Shown here in pieces: positions 12,062 to 23,203 of a stretch of DNA of 64,000 bases. Every line of letters begins with the position of its first letter. Position 1 is the first letter of the stretch. Source of the stretch: Adiantum capillus-veneris (taxonomy: Eukaryota; Streptophyta; Polypodiopsida; Polypodiales; Pteridaceae); assembly GCA_014529385.2 (NCBI GenBank), contig CM043959.1:52329753-52393752 (forward strand). Reading direction: 5' to 3'. Made by a program: the position numbers and the translations under genes. The notes beneath the pieces were generated by a model. The model had not been told where the DNA came from and made no database searches. It saw nothing but the letters and a program-made list of their open reading frames with translations.

Positions 12062-12960
12062 CCTTGCTTTCTTGCTTGCTCTAGCAAGCATGCAACGCTC
12101 TCCTCTCTTCTTGACCGAAGCGAAGCGTATAGTGCAGCATCAAATTTCGCTCCTCCCACCGAGCTGCCCTGCAACCTTTGTCTCCGTCATGCCCTAGCCA
12201 ACAAAACACACACACACACTCTCTCTCCCCTGCAGGCAACACTCACTCCACTCAAAAAGTTGATGCTTTTGCGAGAAGATGTCAAGGCCTCTCCCGCCTC
12301 CACCGTCGAGCTTACACGCTATCCCGCCTCCACCTGTGCTCTCTTTCTCTTTCTGTCTCTCAAGCAGTTTCGTAAAGAGGTCAAGTAAGCTGCAGATTGA
12401 GACAAAATCTCAAGGGGGTATGACACTTCTACTACCTTTCCTGCCAATTTATGCTCCTACCCCACTCCTTATACAGCTCCCTCCCCGTATATCTCTCAGC
12501 CTGCAGAAGACCACCCCCATGCTTCGAGCCTGGTCTCGTGGGCTTCCCCCTAACTCCCTACGCAACTGCATTCCTCGACTGCAGCGAGTCCGCCTCTGCC
12601 TCGACTGCACGACATACACAAAAGTCGTCTCACCTGCGATGCCTGGCAAAAAAAAATCGGCTGCTCTCGAGCGTTGACACGCGCCCGCTAGATGGCGACC
12701 ACTGCCTTTTCCTGTTTGATTAACCAGTGCGCATCTCTGAAGATTCCCACTGATGTGAGCTGCTCCGAAAATTAGGGCCATTTAGTAAATAGCTAGTGTG
12801 GCAAAACGTTCTCATTAAGGGGAGTGTGAAGAGATTCCCTTGATTTTTGAAAGGAACTCGGTTTGAAAAGTTAAAATGAAAGGGATGAGGGCAGGTTTGT
12901 TTGCCAATTGTCTGCATATGCTTTAATTTTTTTGGACAAAAAGTGGATAAGCAATGTGGT
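10700..12960. other. Non-coding stretch, partly GC-richer, no gene recognised
   Basis: From about 11650 to 12720 the sequence is richer in C and G than its surroundings, with several overlapping ORFs of 60-130 codons on both strands. None shows a known motif or a frame preference strong enough to call. A (GA)n tract lies at 12034-12061. It could be a decayed or foreign insert, but nothing identifies it. Confidence 0.4.
10922..11002. repeat. G-rich tract followed by (GA)n
   Basis: Positions 10922-10954 are almost entirely G on the + strand, in runs split by single A or C, and could form a G-quadruplex. An AG tract follows at 10969-11002. Confidence 0.9.
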
Positions 12961-12962
12961 GG

Positions 12963-13151
12963 AGAGAGAGGAAGAAAGAGAGAGAGAGAGAGAGAGTTGT
13001 AGATATTTACATGTTTGCGTGTCTATAGGTACATGGGCTCATGGTCTTGCTCTCTCTTCATCTCATCTGTGTGCAAGCTAGGCCACAAGTCTAGTGGTAC
13101 CATCTCCATCTCCCTTTGGCTTTTGTGTAGTGAATAGACCGCATTGAGTAG

Positions 13152-13217
<66 letters not shown>

Positions 13218-13271
13218 ATAGCTACCCTTTTTGTAGACATTGCAGTGGCAACAACCCGCATGCCCTCTGTT

Positions 13272-13337
<66 letters not shown>
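12963..13337. repeat. Cluster of (GA)n, (CT)n and (CT)n-(CA)n microsatellites
   Basis: Tracts lie at 12963-12996 (GA), 13154-13215 (CT, about 31 units) and 13276-13337 (CT passing directly into CA). The DNA between them is unique. Confidence 0.95.
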
Positions 13338-13683
13338 TACAAAGAAGGTTGTTCCTTGCATTCGCAAATCAAGGTAGGCACAACGTTCAGGCTCCAGTCT
13401 AGCATGGCTTGGGCTCCTCTCTCTCACGCTCCTCTCTCATAACCAGTGCATAAACTCCTATTTATGTGCGGCTACCTTTTGTCTCAACCTTGTATAAAAG
13501 GAGCACGAGATGGGGGGCCAATGAGGGCGCAGGGAGGCGAGCAGAACGAAGGAGCATACAGAGGACGTCATAATGCCAGATCCTTTGGGTAAAAGGAAAC
13601 GCAATGTGTTGTCTATCTATATTCTACAAATAAGAGGTAAATTGACGATTGAGTAGTATATGTAGTAGTATGCCGAACTATAT

Positions 13684-13775
13684 TGAGAGAGAGAGAGAGA
13701 GAGAGAGTTTTAAAAGGAAAAAAACCCCTCAAAAGGATCTGCGCCGGCACAGATCCTTTGAGGTAGGTTTTTTTT
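13684..13775. repeat. (GA)n tract followed by an imperfect hairpin
   Basis: A GA tract at 13684-13708 is followed by an inverted repeat: arm about 13718-13741 (...CCTCAAAAGGATCTG) and arm about 13750-13775 (CAGATCCTTTGAGG...), spaced by about 8 bases. The arm resembles sequence at 14370-14400 and 14905-14940, so it is probably an end sequence of the same element family. Confidence 0.7.
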
Positions 13776-14052
13776 CAAAGTAGTAATAGGGCTCACATGA
13801 TTTTGAAAATCCTTTTTAGCTGGAAATTAGAAGATGTTGTTGACAAGCATGCATGCAACAATCTTGCAGTTGGTGAATCGTTCTCTCTCTCGTGCGTTTT
13901 CTCTCCTTGTCTCATAGTTCAAGAATCACCTCAATTGAAGCTGATGATGCTATCCCTACCTTGTTTCTTGGTGTCCTAAAAGGTGGCTTAATATTGCAGC
14001 TCGGATCAAGAGAAGAACGGGGGACATGGAGGGCATGCACGTCCTACTCTTT

Positions 14053-14054
<2 letters not shown>

Positions 14055-14107
<53 letters not shown>

Positions 14108-14130
14108 GTGTGTGTGTGTGTGTGTGTGCG
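14055..14130. repeat. (CT)n-(TG)n microsatellite
   Basis: A CT tract at 14055-14105 passes into a TG tract at 14107-14128. Confidence 0.95.
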
Positions 14131-14170
14131 CGCGTGCGTGCGTATGGAGGCCTGCATCTTTCTGTCTTGC

Positions 14171-14966
14171 CTATCATGAGTGCATAACAGAGCTTGATCG
14201 CCTAAAATAGGTGTTGAAAAAGCATGTGCCTTGGTCATTGATCTACAAATGAGGAATGTATGATGGCATGTTTAGAGCTCCTGCATGTTGACGATTTTTG
14301 GAGAGTGGAGAGACGAGAGGATGCGCATAGGCGGGGAACAGAAAGAAAAGATAGAGAGTTTTAAAAGGAAAAAAAGCCTCCTTTAAAGGATCTGCGCTGG
14401 ACTAAAAAAGAGAGGTCTCTCCCTTTTTTTACTCAAAGAAAGGTAATTTCAATTTAGTTCTAAGTTTTTTGACCTACAAAAAAAATTCCTCCCTCTAAGG
14501 CCTCCGTCGGAGCAAATCCTTTGAGAGGGGATTTTTGTTTTAAAGAAGCAGAGGTTTAAAAGCACGTGCCCCAGCCTAAGGTCCCCCTCCCCTCTCTAAA
14601 GTCCCTACATAAGGTGGGAGAAGGCCTCCCACCTTGCTGGTTGCTATCACCATTGATTCCCCACCTATGCGCATCCTCTCATCTCTCCACTCTCCAAAAA
14701 CCCTCAACATGCAGGAGCTCTAAACATGCCTTCATACATTCCTCAACATCCCTTCATTTGTAGATCAATGACCAAGGCACACCTATTTTAGGCGATCAAG
14801 CACTGTTATGCACTCACGATAGGTCCAAAAAACCTAGAACTAAATTGAAGCTACCTTTTCTTTTAGTGAAAGAAAAAGAGAGACCTCTCTTTTTTAGTCC
14901 AGCGCATATCCTTTGAGGGAGGCTTTTTTTTTTTCCTTTTAAAACTCTCTATCTTTTCTTTCTACC
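14171..14966. mobile_element. Long inverted-repeat (foldback-like) structure with segments in unusual order
   Basis: Segment 14171-14337 is the diverged reverse complement of 14658-14824. Segment 14341-14474 is the reverse complement of 14821-14966. In a simple inverted repeat the two partner segments would be in reversed order; here each is inverted but their order is kept. Shared landmarks are GCATGTTTAGAGCTCCTGCATG and its complement, and TAGTCCAGCGCA with an AGGCTTTTTTT run. The centre holds a perfect 10-bp-arm palindrome near 14611-14635. No transposase ORF is visible. It may be a composite of non-autonomous foldback elements. Confidence 0.65.
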
Positions 14967-15297
14967 AAAAGAGAGGTCTATTCACTTTAGTTTTAAGTTT
15001 TTTGACCTACTTGACCATCGTGTGACCTTGCATGCACCCTCCTTGCCTACGTGCTCCATCAACACCTCTCATCCACATGACTATTGTTACCAGCATCAAG
15101 CTGTTGGGCAAGTGTCCAAGTAGAAAGAAGCCCCCTCCTTGAGGAATCACCATCCCCATTTGGATTAGATCCAAAAAAGACATAGAGAAGGAACTCAAAC
15201 CTGCCCTCCACCCCCTCCAACCTTCCCTCTTTTGCCTTTCTCTATAGCATTTGCATCCACCATTGCCATCACCAACAGTGGGAAAATTTTCTTAAAT

Positions 15298-15400
15298 TTT
15301 TCAAGAGGATTTTCTCCTTCTCCCCCTCGCTTCAACTAGTTGTTTTGGATTTTCAATTGGCTCAAGGCTAAGCTGAGGCACACTTTTCTCGAACACTAAT
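15298..15400. repeat. Second copy of a short dispersed repeat (other copy 8605-8697)
   Basis: Both copies share, in order, TTTTCTCCTTCTCCC, GATTTTCAA and CTCAAGGCTAA followed by GGCACACTTT. No coding content. The 14967-15297 flank shows nothing recognisable. Confidence 0.7.
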
Positions 15401-15780
15401 TCTTGTGACTAAACTTTGGGGAAGCATTTGTGTGAAATTGTTTTATGACTTTTTTTGCCCATACAAAAAGTGAGTGGAGAAGTGGAGAAGGTATTGATAA
15501 TCAAAAAATTCACAAAAGCACCCTTGCTCGACCCTTGCTAGGGCAGTTGTAGATCCACATCATGAGAGACGGATGACAAGGGAGCTACATTGACACACCA
15601 ACAACCACAACCAAGGGATAACAAGGGAGTGACCCTAACTAAGGAAAGACTGGTTGATATGGCACACAACAAAAAGAAAAGTTGAGCAAAGGATGCCAAT
15701 GAGCTAGGAATGTTTCCACCCCACCCTCGAATAACTACCAATTGACCATAAAGGCAGCAACAAATAATGCCAAGAACATC

Positions 15781-16266
15781 CTAAGTCACCAAACGGGACA
15801 CAAAAAGAAACTGACACAGATCCTTGCACATGTCTAGAAGACACACATGAGGGCCATTAGTAGATCCCAAACCCTCTATAAAACTACCATGTGCGAGAAA
15901 CTGGCCATACGGGCCTTCTACCGGATTTATCATACACCTTGTGGAGAACTTTGCCCATGACCAGTGAGTAGAGGTGCATTGGAGGTGAGCCTCCTTCAAG
16001 AGGATTGGGGTGTGGATGGACAAATTCCCCCTTGAAATAAACTCCCCATGGAAATTGCTTGCACCATCCCCTTCTCTTCTAGTCACGAACCAGAGCATGC
16101 CTAGCTTTCTACGAATTAGCTCACCACAAGACATGTAAGGTTTCCCTCCCAATAGGAGGAGGTTGCCAAGAAACCTTGGTTCCCAAAAAAAGGGATCTGC
16201 CAAGGAAGAGGCACAATGAACAATATATTGAAAATAGTCTTGTTCTAAAACCCATGAAAAAAACAT
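15781..16266 (-). CDS. Unrecognised 161-codon ORF
   Basis: An ATG-started ORF of 161 codons is unusually long for this AT-rich, stop-rich neighbourhood. It starts MFFSWVLEQDYF and is rich in Trp, Cys, Leu and Phe. I recognise no domain, signal peptide or membrane segment, and there is no related neighbour. It could equally be an open stretch in a decayed transposon. Confidence 0.15.
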   Translation of the reverse strand: MFFSWVLEQDYFQYIVHCASSLADPFFWEPRFLGNLLLLGGKPYMSCGELIRRKLGMLWFVTRREGDGASNFHGEFISRGNLSIHTPILLKEAHLQCTSTHWSWAKFSTRCMINPVEGPYGQFLAHGSFIEGLGSTNGPHVCLLDMCKDLCQFLFVSRLVT

Positions 16267-16799
16267 TCTTGGCTCTAAAATTCATGAAAACATTGTAATG
16301 AAAACATTCTTGGTCCCCTTTTTACTTTTCTTTCACTTTGCTTTCATGCACTAAGCTTGCAAAAGAATCTTTGTGGATTCTGGCTCAAATGAAATGGGCT
16401 CAACCCTACTCACTTTTTGTATCTACTAGAATAGACCTTTCTTTCAGTAAAAAGAAGGCTTGAGGCGATGGCGTTTGGCCCATGGTGTTGCGTGCATGAT
16501 GTGCACGATCGTGCAAGAGCATAGGCGGTGATTTTTGGCCGTTGAGTGGCGGCCCGACAACGTGAGGTGAAGGTGGTGGTGGTGTCCGTCATGACAATGT
16601 GGCAGCAGGCGCCTGATTCAGGGCCATTTCACACAAGGTATTGGCCCCAAAACTTTTTTGAAGGCAAGAGGACAAGGAGCATTAGCGACTGCGCTAGTTT
16701 CCCCCTCCATGAGCTCAAGAAGTGAAGTGTGACAGAAAGTGAAGGGGTTACTAGTCCGAGACTTCTCAAGCATTGCAAAAGGTGGTCAAATGGAGTCTC

Positions 16800-17545
16800 C
16801 CAAGGGGTCCAATCACATCATAACTTGCTAAACAAGTGAAAGGGTCACGATGGCTTTCTAAAACAATAAGAACTAAGAGTGACACGTGGAGTCACTCTCC
16901 TTCCTCGAAAACTTTAAGCTCCATTATATATAGTATAGAAGTGATAAAATCGAGAGGTTGAGTTCAACTAGAATAATATGAGGTGAAACAGTGTTCACGA
17001 ATGTCTCTTTTATTAAGAGATCAAGTGTCCTCCTTGCCAAGAAACAAACCAAAAATACTAGCAAATCTTCTGAAATTTGTAGTATTTTTGTACTAAGTTT
17101 TGACATCATTGCATCGATTTTTTTTCTCTTTACCATGGTTTTCTCATATGCATGCATATATATGTATATGTGTGTGTATATCTAAATATATAAATAAATA
17201 AATAAATTATATATATAATAAAAAATCTCATTAACATATAGTATATAGTATATATTTATTTATTTATATTGTGTATGTGTGTGTTATGTATATGCATATA
17301 TAGAACTTCCTAGAATTTAGCAAGGTGAAGCTTCACTTTTTCTATCTAAAAGAATAGAATGCAAGAGAAAATATCCAATTAATACTTTAAAACCAAAATG
17401 ACATTTAAGGTAAGTCTCAATCGTCACTTAAAAAGGGAAATAGCATTAATGTAAGTCTCCAAAGTCTCCATTGTGCACTCAAAACAATGAAAGTCTCCCT
17501 AACCCAACACAACACTAAAGTTTTTTTTAGAAAGCCAAAAAGGAT
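16800..17545. repeat. Diverged copy of the 9.0-10.7 kb repeat family
   Basis: Shared segments with 9060-10690 are in the same order. GGGTCACGATGGCTTTC at 16842 matches 9303; the AGGTGAAGCTTCAC unit near 17325 matches 9758 and 9857; the segment AATGAAAGTCTCC through AACACAACACTAAAG at 17485-17520 matches 10490-10520. The copies suggest a dispersed, non-coding element family. The 17200-17310 part is a TA-rich simple stretch. Confidence 0.7.
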
Positions 17546-18499
17546 AGGGCTCCCCCACAAACCCCTTTTTTTTTGTAATTATTGAGGACTTTTGACCTGT
17601 TTTGGAATAGACGAGTGCAAGAGAGCAAGGGTGAATTTTTGAAGGCCGTTTTATTGTAAGAACTCACCATCTATGGCGCTTGGGTGGTACGGTACATGCC
17701 CCGACTAATCAATTGAAGGTCATTGCCCCTTGTTTTTGGCATCGCTTTCCCCTTTACATCTCTTCTCTCTTGCTCTTTGCACGTGTTAATGTTGGCGGTA
17801 GTGTGTGTCCGCAACCCGCTTTTTGTGGTGTAAAGGGAGCAAGAATTTGAGTGGTGGTCTGTGTTTGGCGTGTCAAAGCGAGCATTGATAGTGTCTGTGA
17901 GTTAAATGGAAGTCTTGCTAGCGTGCATGTGTTGAGAGGTGTACAAGTGGTAGTGTGTGAGCGTGAAGTTGATTTTTTGAAGGTGTTTCTGAGAGGATAG
18001 GGGTGTTGTGAATTCCTTGAGCTATGGTGAGGCAATATGTTTGCGTTTTGGGTGTGTTCCCCATTCCCCCTCTCCAACATCTTCCATCCGCTTACAAAGA
18101 TAGAAGCCAATGTACCTTAATCAAGCTAATGTAGCATCCATTGCAATGAAGAGAGTGCATTCATCAACGATGGTCAACCATCACTTACAAGTAGAATAAG
18201 GTCATGGTTATGGTAAATCCCTTCATGTATGTGAACACATCCACAAATTTTATATCCACTTCAACTAATTGGTTGAATCTTTTAGACAAGATTTGGATTG
18301 CCAAGTCACTTTCGAACCTGCATAGAGAGGAAGAGAAACAATGAAGCTATGCAAATAAATTAATGAGAAATGCAATATCTATCTATACTTATATAATGGA
18401 GCTTAAAAGTTTTGAGGAAGGAGAGGACTTCCACGTGTCAAATCCTCCAAGCCCATACAGCGTTTCCGACTCTTAGCAGGCTGTCGTCGCGTGTCTCCT

Positions 18500-18500
<1 letters not shown>
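17546..18500. other. No gene recognised
   Basis: The only longer ORF (minus 18110-17754, 118 codons) is Thr/Ser/His-rich with no motif and looks like chance. Confidence 0.45.
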
Positions 18501-18552
<52 letters not shown>

Positions 18553-18611
18553 ATCCTTGCATGATTTCTGCCCTACGTTCTCTTGGTACATCTGTCTATG
18601 AGACGCACAGC

Positions 18612-18708
<97 letters not shown>

Positions 18709-18891
18709 CTTGGGAGTCGAGGGCTTGAATTTTTTTTCCAAAAGCCTACACAAAGAAGTCAAATCACAAGCGCTTATCTCTCTCTCTCTCACTCACACAC
18801 ACACTCATACACACAATATATAAGCATGACAATCTCTCTCTCTCTCTCTCCGACTCAGTCCTCCGAGTCAGCCGAGAGCCTGAATTTCCCT

Positions 18892-18968
<77 letters not shown>

Positions 18969-19019
18969 ACGGGGGGGGGGGGGGGGGCCCCCACCCGACT
19001 GCGCATGGTTGGATGGCAG

Positions 19020-19091
<72 letters not shown>
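18501..19091. repeat. Dense microsatellite cluster
   Basis: Within 590 bp lie (GA)n 18501-18548, (TG)n 18615-18670 joined to (AG)n 18672-18705, short (CT)n at 18779 and 18832, (CT)n-(CA)n-(G)n-(C)n at about 18895-18993, and (CT)n 19021-19091. Apparent ORFs here are dipeptide-repeat artefacts. Confidence 0.95.
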
Positions 19092-19092
<1 letters not shown>

Positions 19093-19787
19093 AGGGCTGA
19101 TCATGTGGTGGTGATAGATTGGGAGGAGACACATTGAGGTGTTGAGAATGTCGATTGTTGGATAGATTTTACTAAACACGGTATTGGTGGAGGAGATGCT
19201 GGTTTTGGAGATAAAAAAAGGGAGCTCTTGGAAGAGCGCAATAACGGATAGCTATCAGGTCCTAGCTATATTACCGAGAGCCGCCAATGTTTAGGTATCA
19301 AGGGGTAGGTGCCGATGACCAAGAAATGTCTAATGCTCTAATTTTACTGGCTCCCCCATGCCCTAGTTCCTCTGTCAATTGAACACGTCGATTAGCTGGT
19401 AAGCTTGGGACATGCGATCATGCCTCATAAAAGGCTACACATTGCCGGACATGCAATCGTGCCTCATAAAATGCTATATATTTCCAGACACCCGTAGGAT
19501 GGACACCATAGTAGGCGCCGTAACAATTGGATATGTTGGCTAGCCTAATGCTGGGGAAGAGGAAGATGGGCATATTGATGAACCACTAGGAGAAGATAAA
19601 GAGTATTGTGTGTTAGAGGGGGAGGAGCAAGAGTGAGCAATTGCTGCCAAATTGTGAGAAATGCTAGAGCTTCATGGAGGTGAAATTGTAGAAGTTGAAA
19701 AGATTCATAATGGCATATATCGGGCCCTCAGTTATGAGAAGTAGAGGTTCAATAGCATAGGCTTGTGTAAAGTAGCTGACTTAAGTT
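19092..19787. other. No gene recognised
   Basis: Short ORFs only; no motif, LTR or structural RNA feature was seen. It lies between two microsatellite-rich blocks. Confidence 0.45.
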
Positions 19788-19820
<33 letters not shown>

Positions 19821-19823
19821 GGG

Positions 19824-19857
<34 letters not shown>
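19788..19857. repeat. Poly(G) tract about 32 long, then (GA)n
   Basis: An uninterrupted G run fills about 19788-19819, then T, six G and an AG tract to about 19855. A second short AG block follows at 19861-19874. Confidence 0.95.
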
Positions 19858-19858
<1 letters not shown>

Positions 19859-19945
19859 GCAGAGAGAGAGAGAGTCATAAGAGCATCACAAGAAGGGTAC
19901 TAGACACCCACCCTAAATTTTGAGATAGACATGCCAAAGGGTAGG

Positions 19946-20024
<79 letters not shown>
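19946..20024. repeat. (GATA)n-(GA)n tract bordering a LINE fragment
   Basis: A short GATA run passes into a GA tract that ends at 20024. On the minus strand this is a (TC)n tract directly after the 3' end of the LINE fragment at 20025-20822. Confidence 0.9.
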
Positions 20025-20027
<3 letters not shown>

Positions 20028-20820
20028 GTGTATGGGCTATGTTTACATTAAGGTGACCTGTATGAGGAATGCAAAATGAATCAATGTGGAGGTGCATAAT
20101 GGCATGTCGTATGACCATAGTCCAAACTTGAAAGAGCTGAAGATTTTTCCCATATCCAAAGAAAGGAGAATTTACGCCTCTTTGCCACCCTGGAGGAGCG
20201 TGCTGAAGTATCCTGCTGGTTGCAAAGAGTATGTAGTAGCTCTATCGCAGTGGTGGATGTAGGAGAAGACTTTGAGCCCAGAATGTGAGCAACAATGAGC
20301 CTTCTATATAGTCCAAAGAGTGATGCTATAGATTGTAGGAAAAAATCCATCCCACTAGTGGAGGTCCAATTGTTGACCTATACCTAGAATCATATTTAGA
20401 GTGCCCAATCTATATCCCCAATGAAGCAAGCATGAAGACCAAATCTGTCGATGAGCCTAAAAATATATGTGTGACCCCAAAAATTGCAACATACCCCACA
20501 TCACAAACCCATCATGAATGTCCACTTTGATAAATAAACAGCAAACTATCCTCCGAGCATATGGGCAAACCCAAAAATAGTGTCTCAAAGACTTAGGATG
20601 CAAAGTACCTCTTGGCAAGTCGGATCATGAGTAGTTATCTCATCCCGAGTGCTAATAAGCAATCTTTCATGCACAATCATCCACATGAAATAGTATATCT
20701 TGCACATCTGATCCTAAGGATCCAGATGCATGACCAAAACTGTTGTTGAAAAGTGGGGGATAGACCTTTGGGCATCTCCATAGATCTCTTTTGTACAGAG
20801 TATACAGCCACTTTTTCTAC

Positions 20821-20822
<2 letters not shown>
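20025..20822 (-). mobile_element. 5'-truncated LINE 3' end lying between two (GA/TC)n tracts
   Basis: Minus-strand reading near 20640-20540 gives a C-x2-C ... HYFWVCPYARRI ... CCLF pattern. This parallels the Cys/His zinc-binding tail of the LINE at 56.4-61.7 kb (PLCN ... HYTCRCPIYYEIR ... CLF). The distance from this motif to the end (about 600 bp) also fits that LINE's tail plus 3' UTR. The last bases (CTCATA-CA-GGTCA... before the tract) loosely resemble the other LINE's 3' end (CTCATAGGTCATTATGG). Stops and frame changes are many. Identification rests on the motif only, so it is moderate. Confidence 0.5.

Positions 20823-20879
<57 letters not shown>
20823..20879. repeat. (GA)28 microsatellite
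   Basis: A pure GA tract; on the minus strand it is the (TC)n tract at the 5' junction of the truncated LINE copy. Confidence 0.97.
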
Positions 20880-20880
<1 letters not shown>

Positions 20881-21097
20881 ATGCTTCCCAACTCAATCTT
20901 AAGAGACATTAAAGATCCTAAGGTCATTGGCCCCTTTCTCTTTGTGTCGTGCCAGACTTTGTTGGTGGAGATTTCTACTATAAGTTATGTGATGATATGT
21001 GTTGCTACACTTTCTTATTCACAAGAAAGAGATAGCGATATAAGCCCAAAGGACAATAAAAATTTACCTAACAAGTCTTGAACTAAACACTTGGTAT

Positions 21098-21098
<1 letters not shown>
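20880..21098. other. 219-bp insert between two (GA)n tracts
   Basis: Unique sequence held between the GA tract ending 20879 and the one starting 21099. It includes AAGGTCATTGGCCCC, vaguely like the LINE 3' end near 61640. It may be another truncated insertion, but there is no coding evidence. Confidence 0.3.
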
Positions 21099-21188
<90 letters not shown>

Positions 21189-21222
21189 CAGAGGAGGAGG
21201 AGGAGGAGGAGGAGGAGGAGGA
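21099..21222. repeat. (GA)44 and (AGG)n microsatellites
   Basis: A GA tract at about 21099-21187 is followed by an AGG trinucleotide tract at 21190-21222. Confidence 0.97.
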
Positions 21223-22069
21223 AAGGGAATGTGGTGCTGATAAACAAGTTGATTCTCAAGAATTGGGAAAATGAGCGTTAGGACTGAGAGTCCATATCAT
21301 GGTTGGGACATAAATGTGTATAGGGAGATCTCATGGCTAAGAATGTGTGGAAAAAGTATGCATGTTGTCACCATGTGAAGTAATGCTATTATGTAGGTGC
21401 GAAAGACGAGGGAAACTCAGGGTTCGACAACCTATTCTTGATGTAATATTGGTTAAGCAATGTTTGCATGGTGAAGAGAAATATAAGGAATTCTCTTAGA
21501 AATTATTTCAAGTAGAAACACATACTCATTTGGTAGACCTCTTTGATAGTACGCATTTGCTAAGAGAGACATTTCTAAAATATCTGGTTGTTAATTTCCA
21601 TACATTTAGTGATTTAAGGTCACTTAGAAAGTGCACATGGATGAGGAATTTTTTGTAAAAATAACCTGGCAAAGCATTCAAATGAGAACATGTAAGAGCA
21701 CACTGTAGCAGGCTAGGCAAAGAGTAGAGCAATGTTGAAAGGGGAAATCTCAAGTCAAACCAATTGAATGGGAACAATTCATGGAAGGACATAGGTACCT
21801 CTTATTGGGTAGGTTGTTGTGGTGAATATAAGTGCTCATGAAGGGGCGAGGGATGTGTATGTTGTTGGGTTAGGATAACATAGCACACTAAATCTATGCA
21901 TAGCAGAAGGCAATGTATGGGAGCAATATGTGTGTCGGGACATTGGTCAATGTAGATGTTGGAGCCACAAGGACATGGACATGGCTAGGATAATACGCAC
22001 TAGGCCGTTATCCGCCAATGTGGAAAGGGATTTTCCTCAAGATGCAATTACCTATCGGCATTGGAAATT

Positions 22070-22540
22070 ATGCAGGTAGTGGATATATTGGAGAATGGAA
22101 TTTATGATGATATTTTTTTTGCAACACATTGGTTAGAAAGTATGCTAGGTGCAAGCACATAGTGATCAGGATGTATGTCAGCAGGTGTGGTGTACTTGCA
22201 AAGGAGAATCAAATTGATACAGACCATTCAATCCAAGATGACTTCTCTCTCTGAATGATAAAATGTTGATCGACAAGACAGGTTTGTACTTGGTTGATGT
22301 GAATTTTGCAGGTAGTGGATATATTGACGAATAGAATTTATGATGAGTTTTTTTTTTGCAACATGGTTGTTAGAAAGTATGATAGGTGCTAGCACATAAT
22401 GGACATGATGTATGTCAGGTGTGGTGTACTGGAAAAGGACAACAGATTGATAAAGAGCATTGAGTCCAAGATGACTTCTCTCTCTGTATGATAGAGTGTT
22501 GATCCAAAAGTTATACTTGGTTGATGTGAATGTGTAGAGT
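22070..22540. repeat. Tandem duplication, about 235-bp unit
   Basis: The unit 22070-22306 is repeated at 22308-22540. Shared landmarks are GCAGGTAGTGGATATATTG, GTTAGAAAGTATG, CCAAGATGACTTCTCTCTCT and ACTTGGTTGATGTGAAT. The copies differ by scattered substitutions and small indels. Confidence 0.85.
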
Positions 22541-22972
22541 GGCATGTCTACACCTTATGAGTTGTCAAACATTGCCCTGCAGAAAGTAGTTAGGATGGTG
22601 GTTGAACTGTCAGTATTGTAGATCTCCAAAAGCTCGCATGAAAGTCATAGAAATTTACTCGCCCCACTAAGGAAAGGATGAGATCAAAGATTTCTACAAT
22701 TAAAGCATACCTTCTTTTTGGCAACAGCAACGCGCGTGTCCCATACTAGTAGATATTAAAGACCATAACTTTTTTATGAACTCACGAGGTGCATGCTTGG
22801 TGTCAGAACTGAAATCCATGTGAAAGCTTTTGTTTGAAAATACTAAAGTCAGAGACACACTTGAGCTAGGTATTGGAGAGTCACTAATGACCTTAATTGA
22901 GTTTCCACCCACAGAAAAATGAATCTATAACACCAACAACAAAACGTTCACAAAAACCCTCATTAATAAATT

Positions 22973-23203
22973 ATGAAAGAAGCAAGCTTGTTAATGTTCC
23001 AAACCTTGTTAATGTTGATATTTTTGTGTTTTGGAGTGCTTTTGTCTCCACCTATTGCATCACATGCTTGCAATGAGCATAGCAAGGGAGGCCCATCATT
23101 AAACTTTCTTGTACTTTTTTCAGAGTCAGGAGTGCTCCTTGATTATCAATGCCCACGAGATTGTGCTACACATACCAATCTCATATATTGGATTGAAGTA
23201 TAG
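22973..23203 (+). CDS. Possible small secreted peptide ORF (76 aa)
   Basis: The ATG-started ORF begins with Lys-Glu, then a hydrophobic stretch of about 20 residues (SLLMFQTLLMLIFLCFGVLL) and a plausible cleavage site near ASHA-C. It is followed by a short mature part with four or five Cys. This is signal-peptide-like, but the length is within chance, there is no intron or promoter evidence, and I recognise no family. Confidence 0.18.
   Translation: MKEASLLMFQTLLMLIFLCFGVLLSPPIASHACNEHSKGGPSLNFLVLFSESGVLLDYQCPRDCATHTNLIYWIEV

Noticed and set aside
11567-12781. A host gene in the GC-richer block at 11.6-12.8 kb
   Set aside because: No ORF has a recognisable domain, overlapping frames on both strands are equally open, and no exon-intron structure could be supported.
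13956-14177. Long RE, SL and TH dipeptide-repeat ORFs at this and many other microsatellites (for example 18403-19137, 20714-21281, 26349-26627, 56137-56800)
   Set aside because: They are translations of (GA)n, (TC)n and (CA)n tracts in all frames and carry no coding signal.
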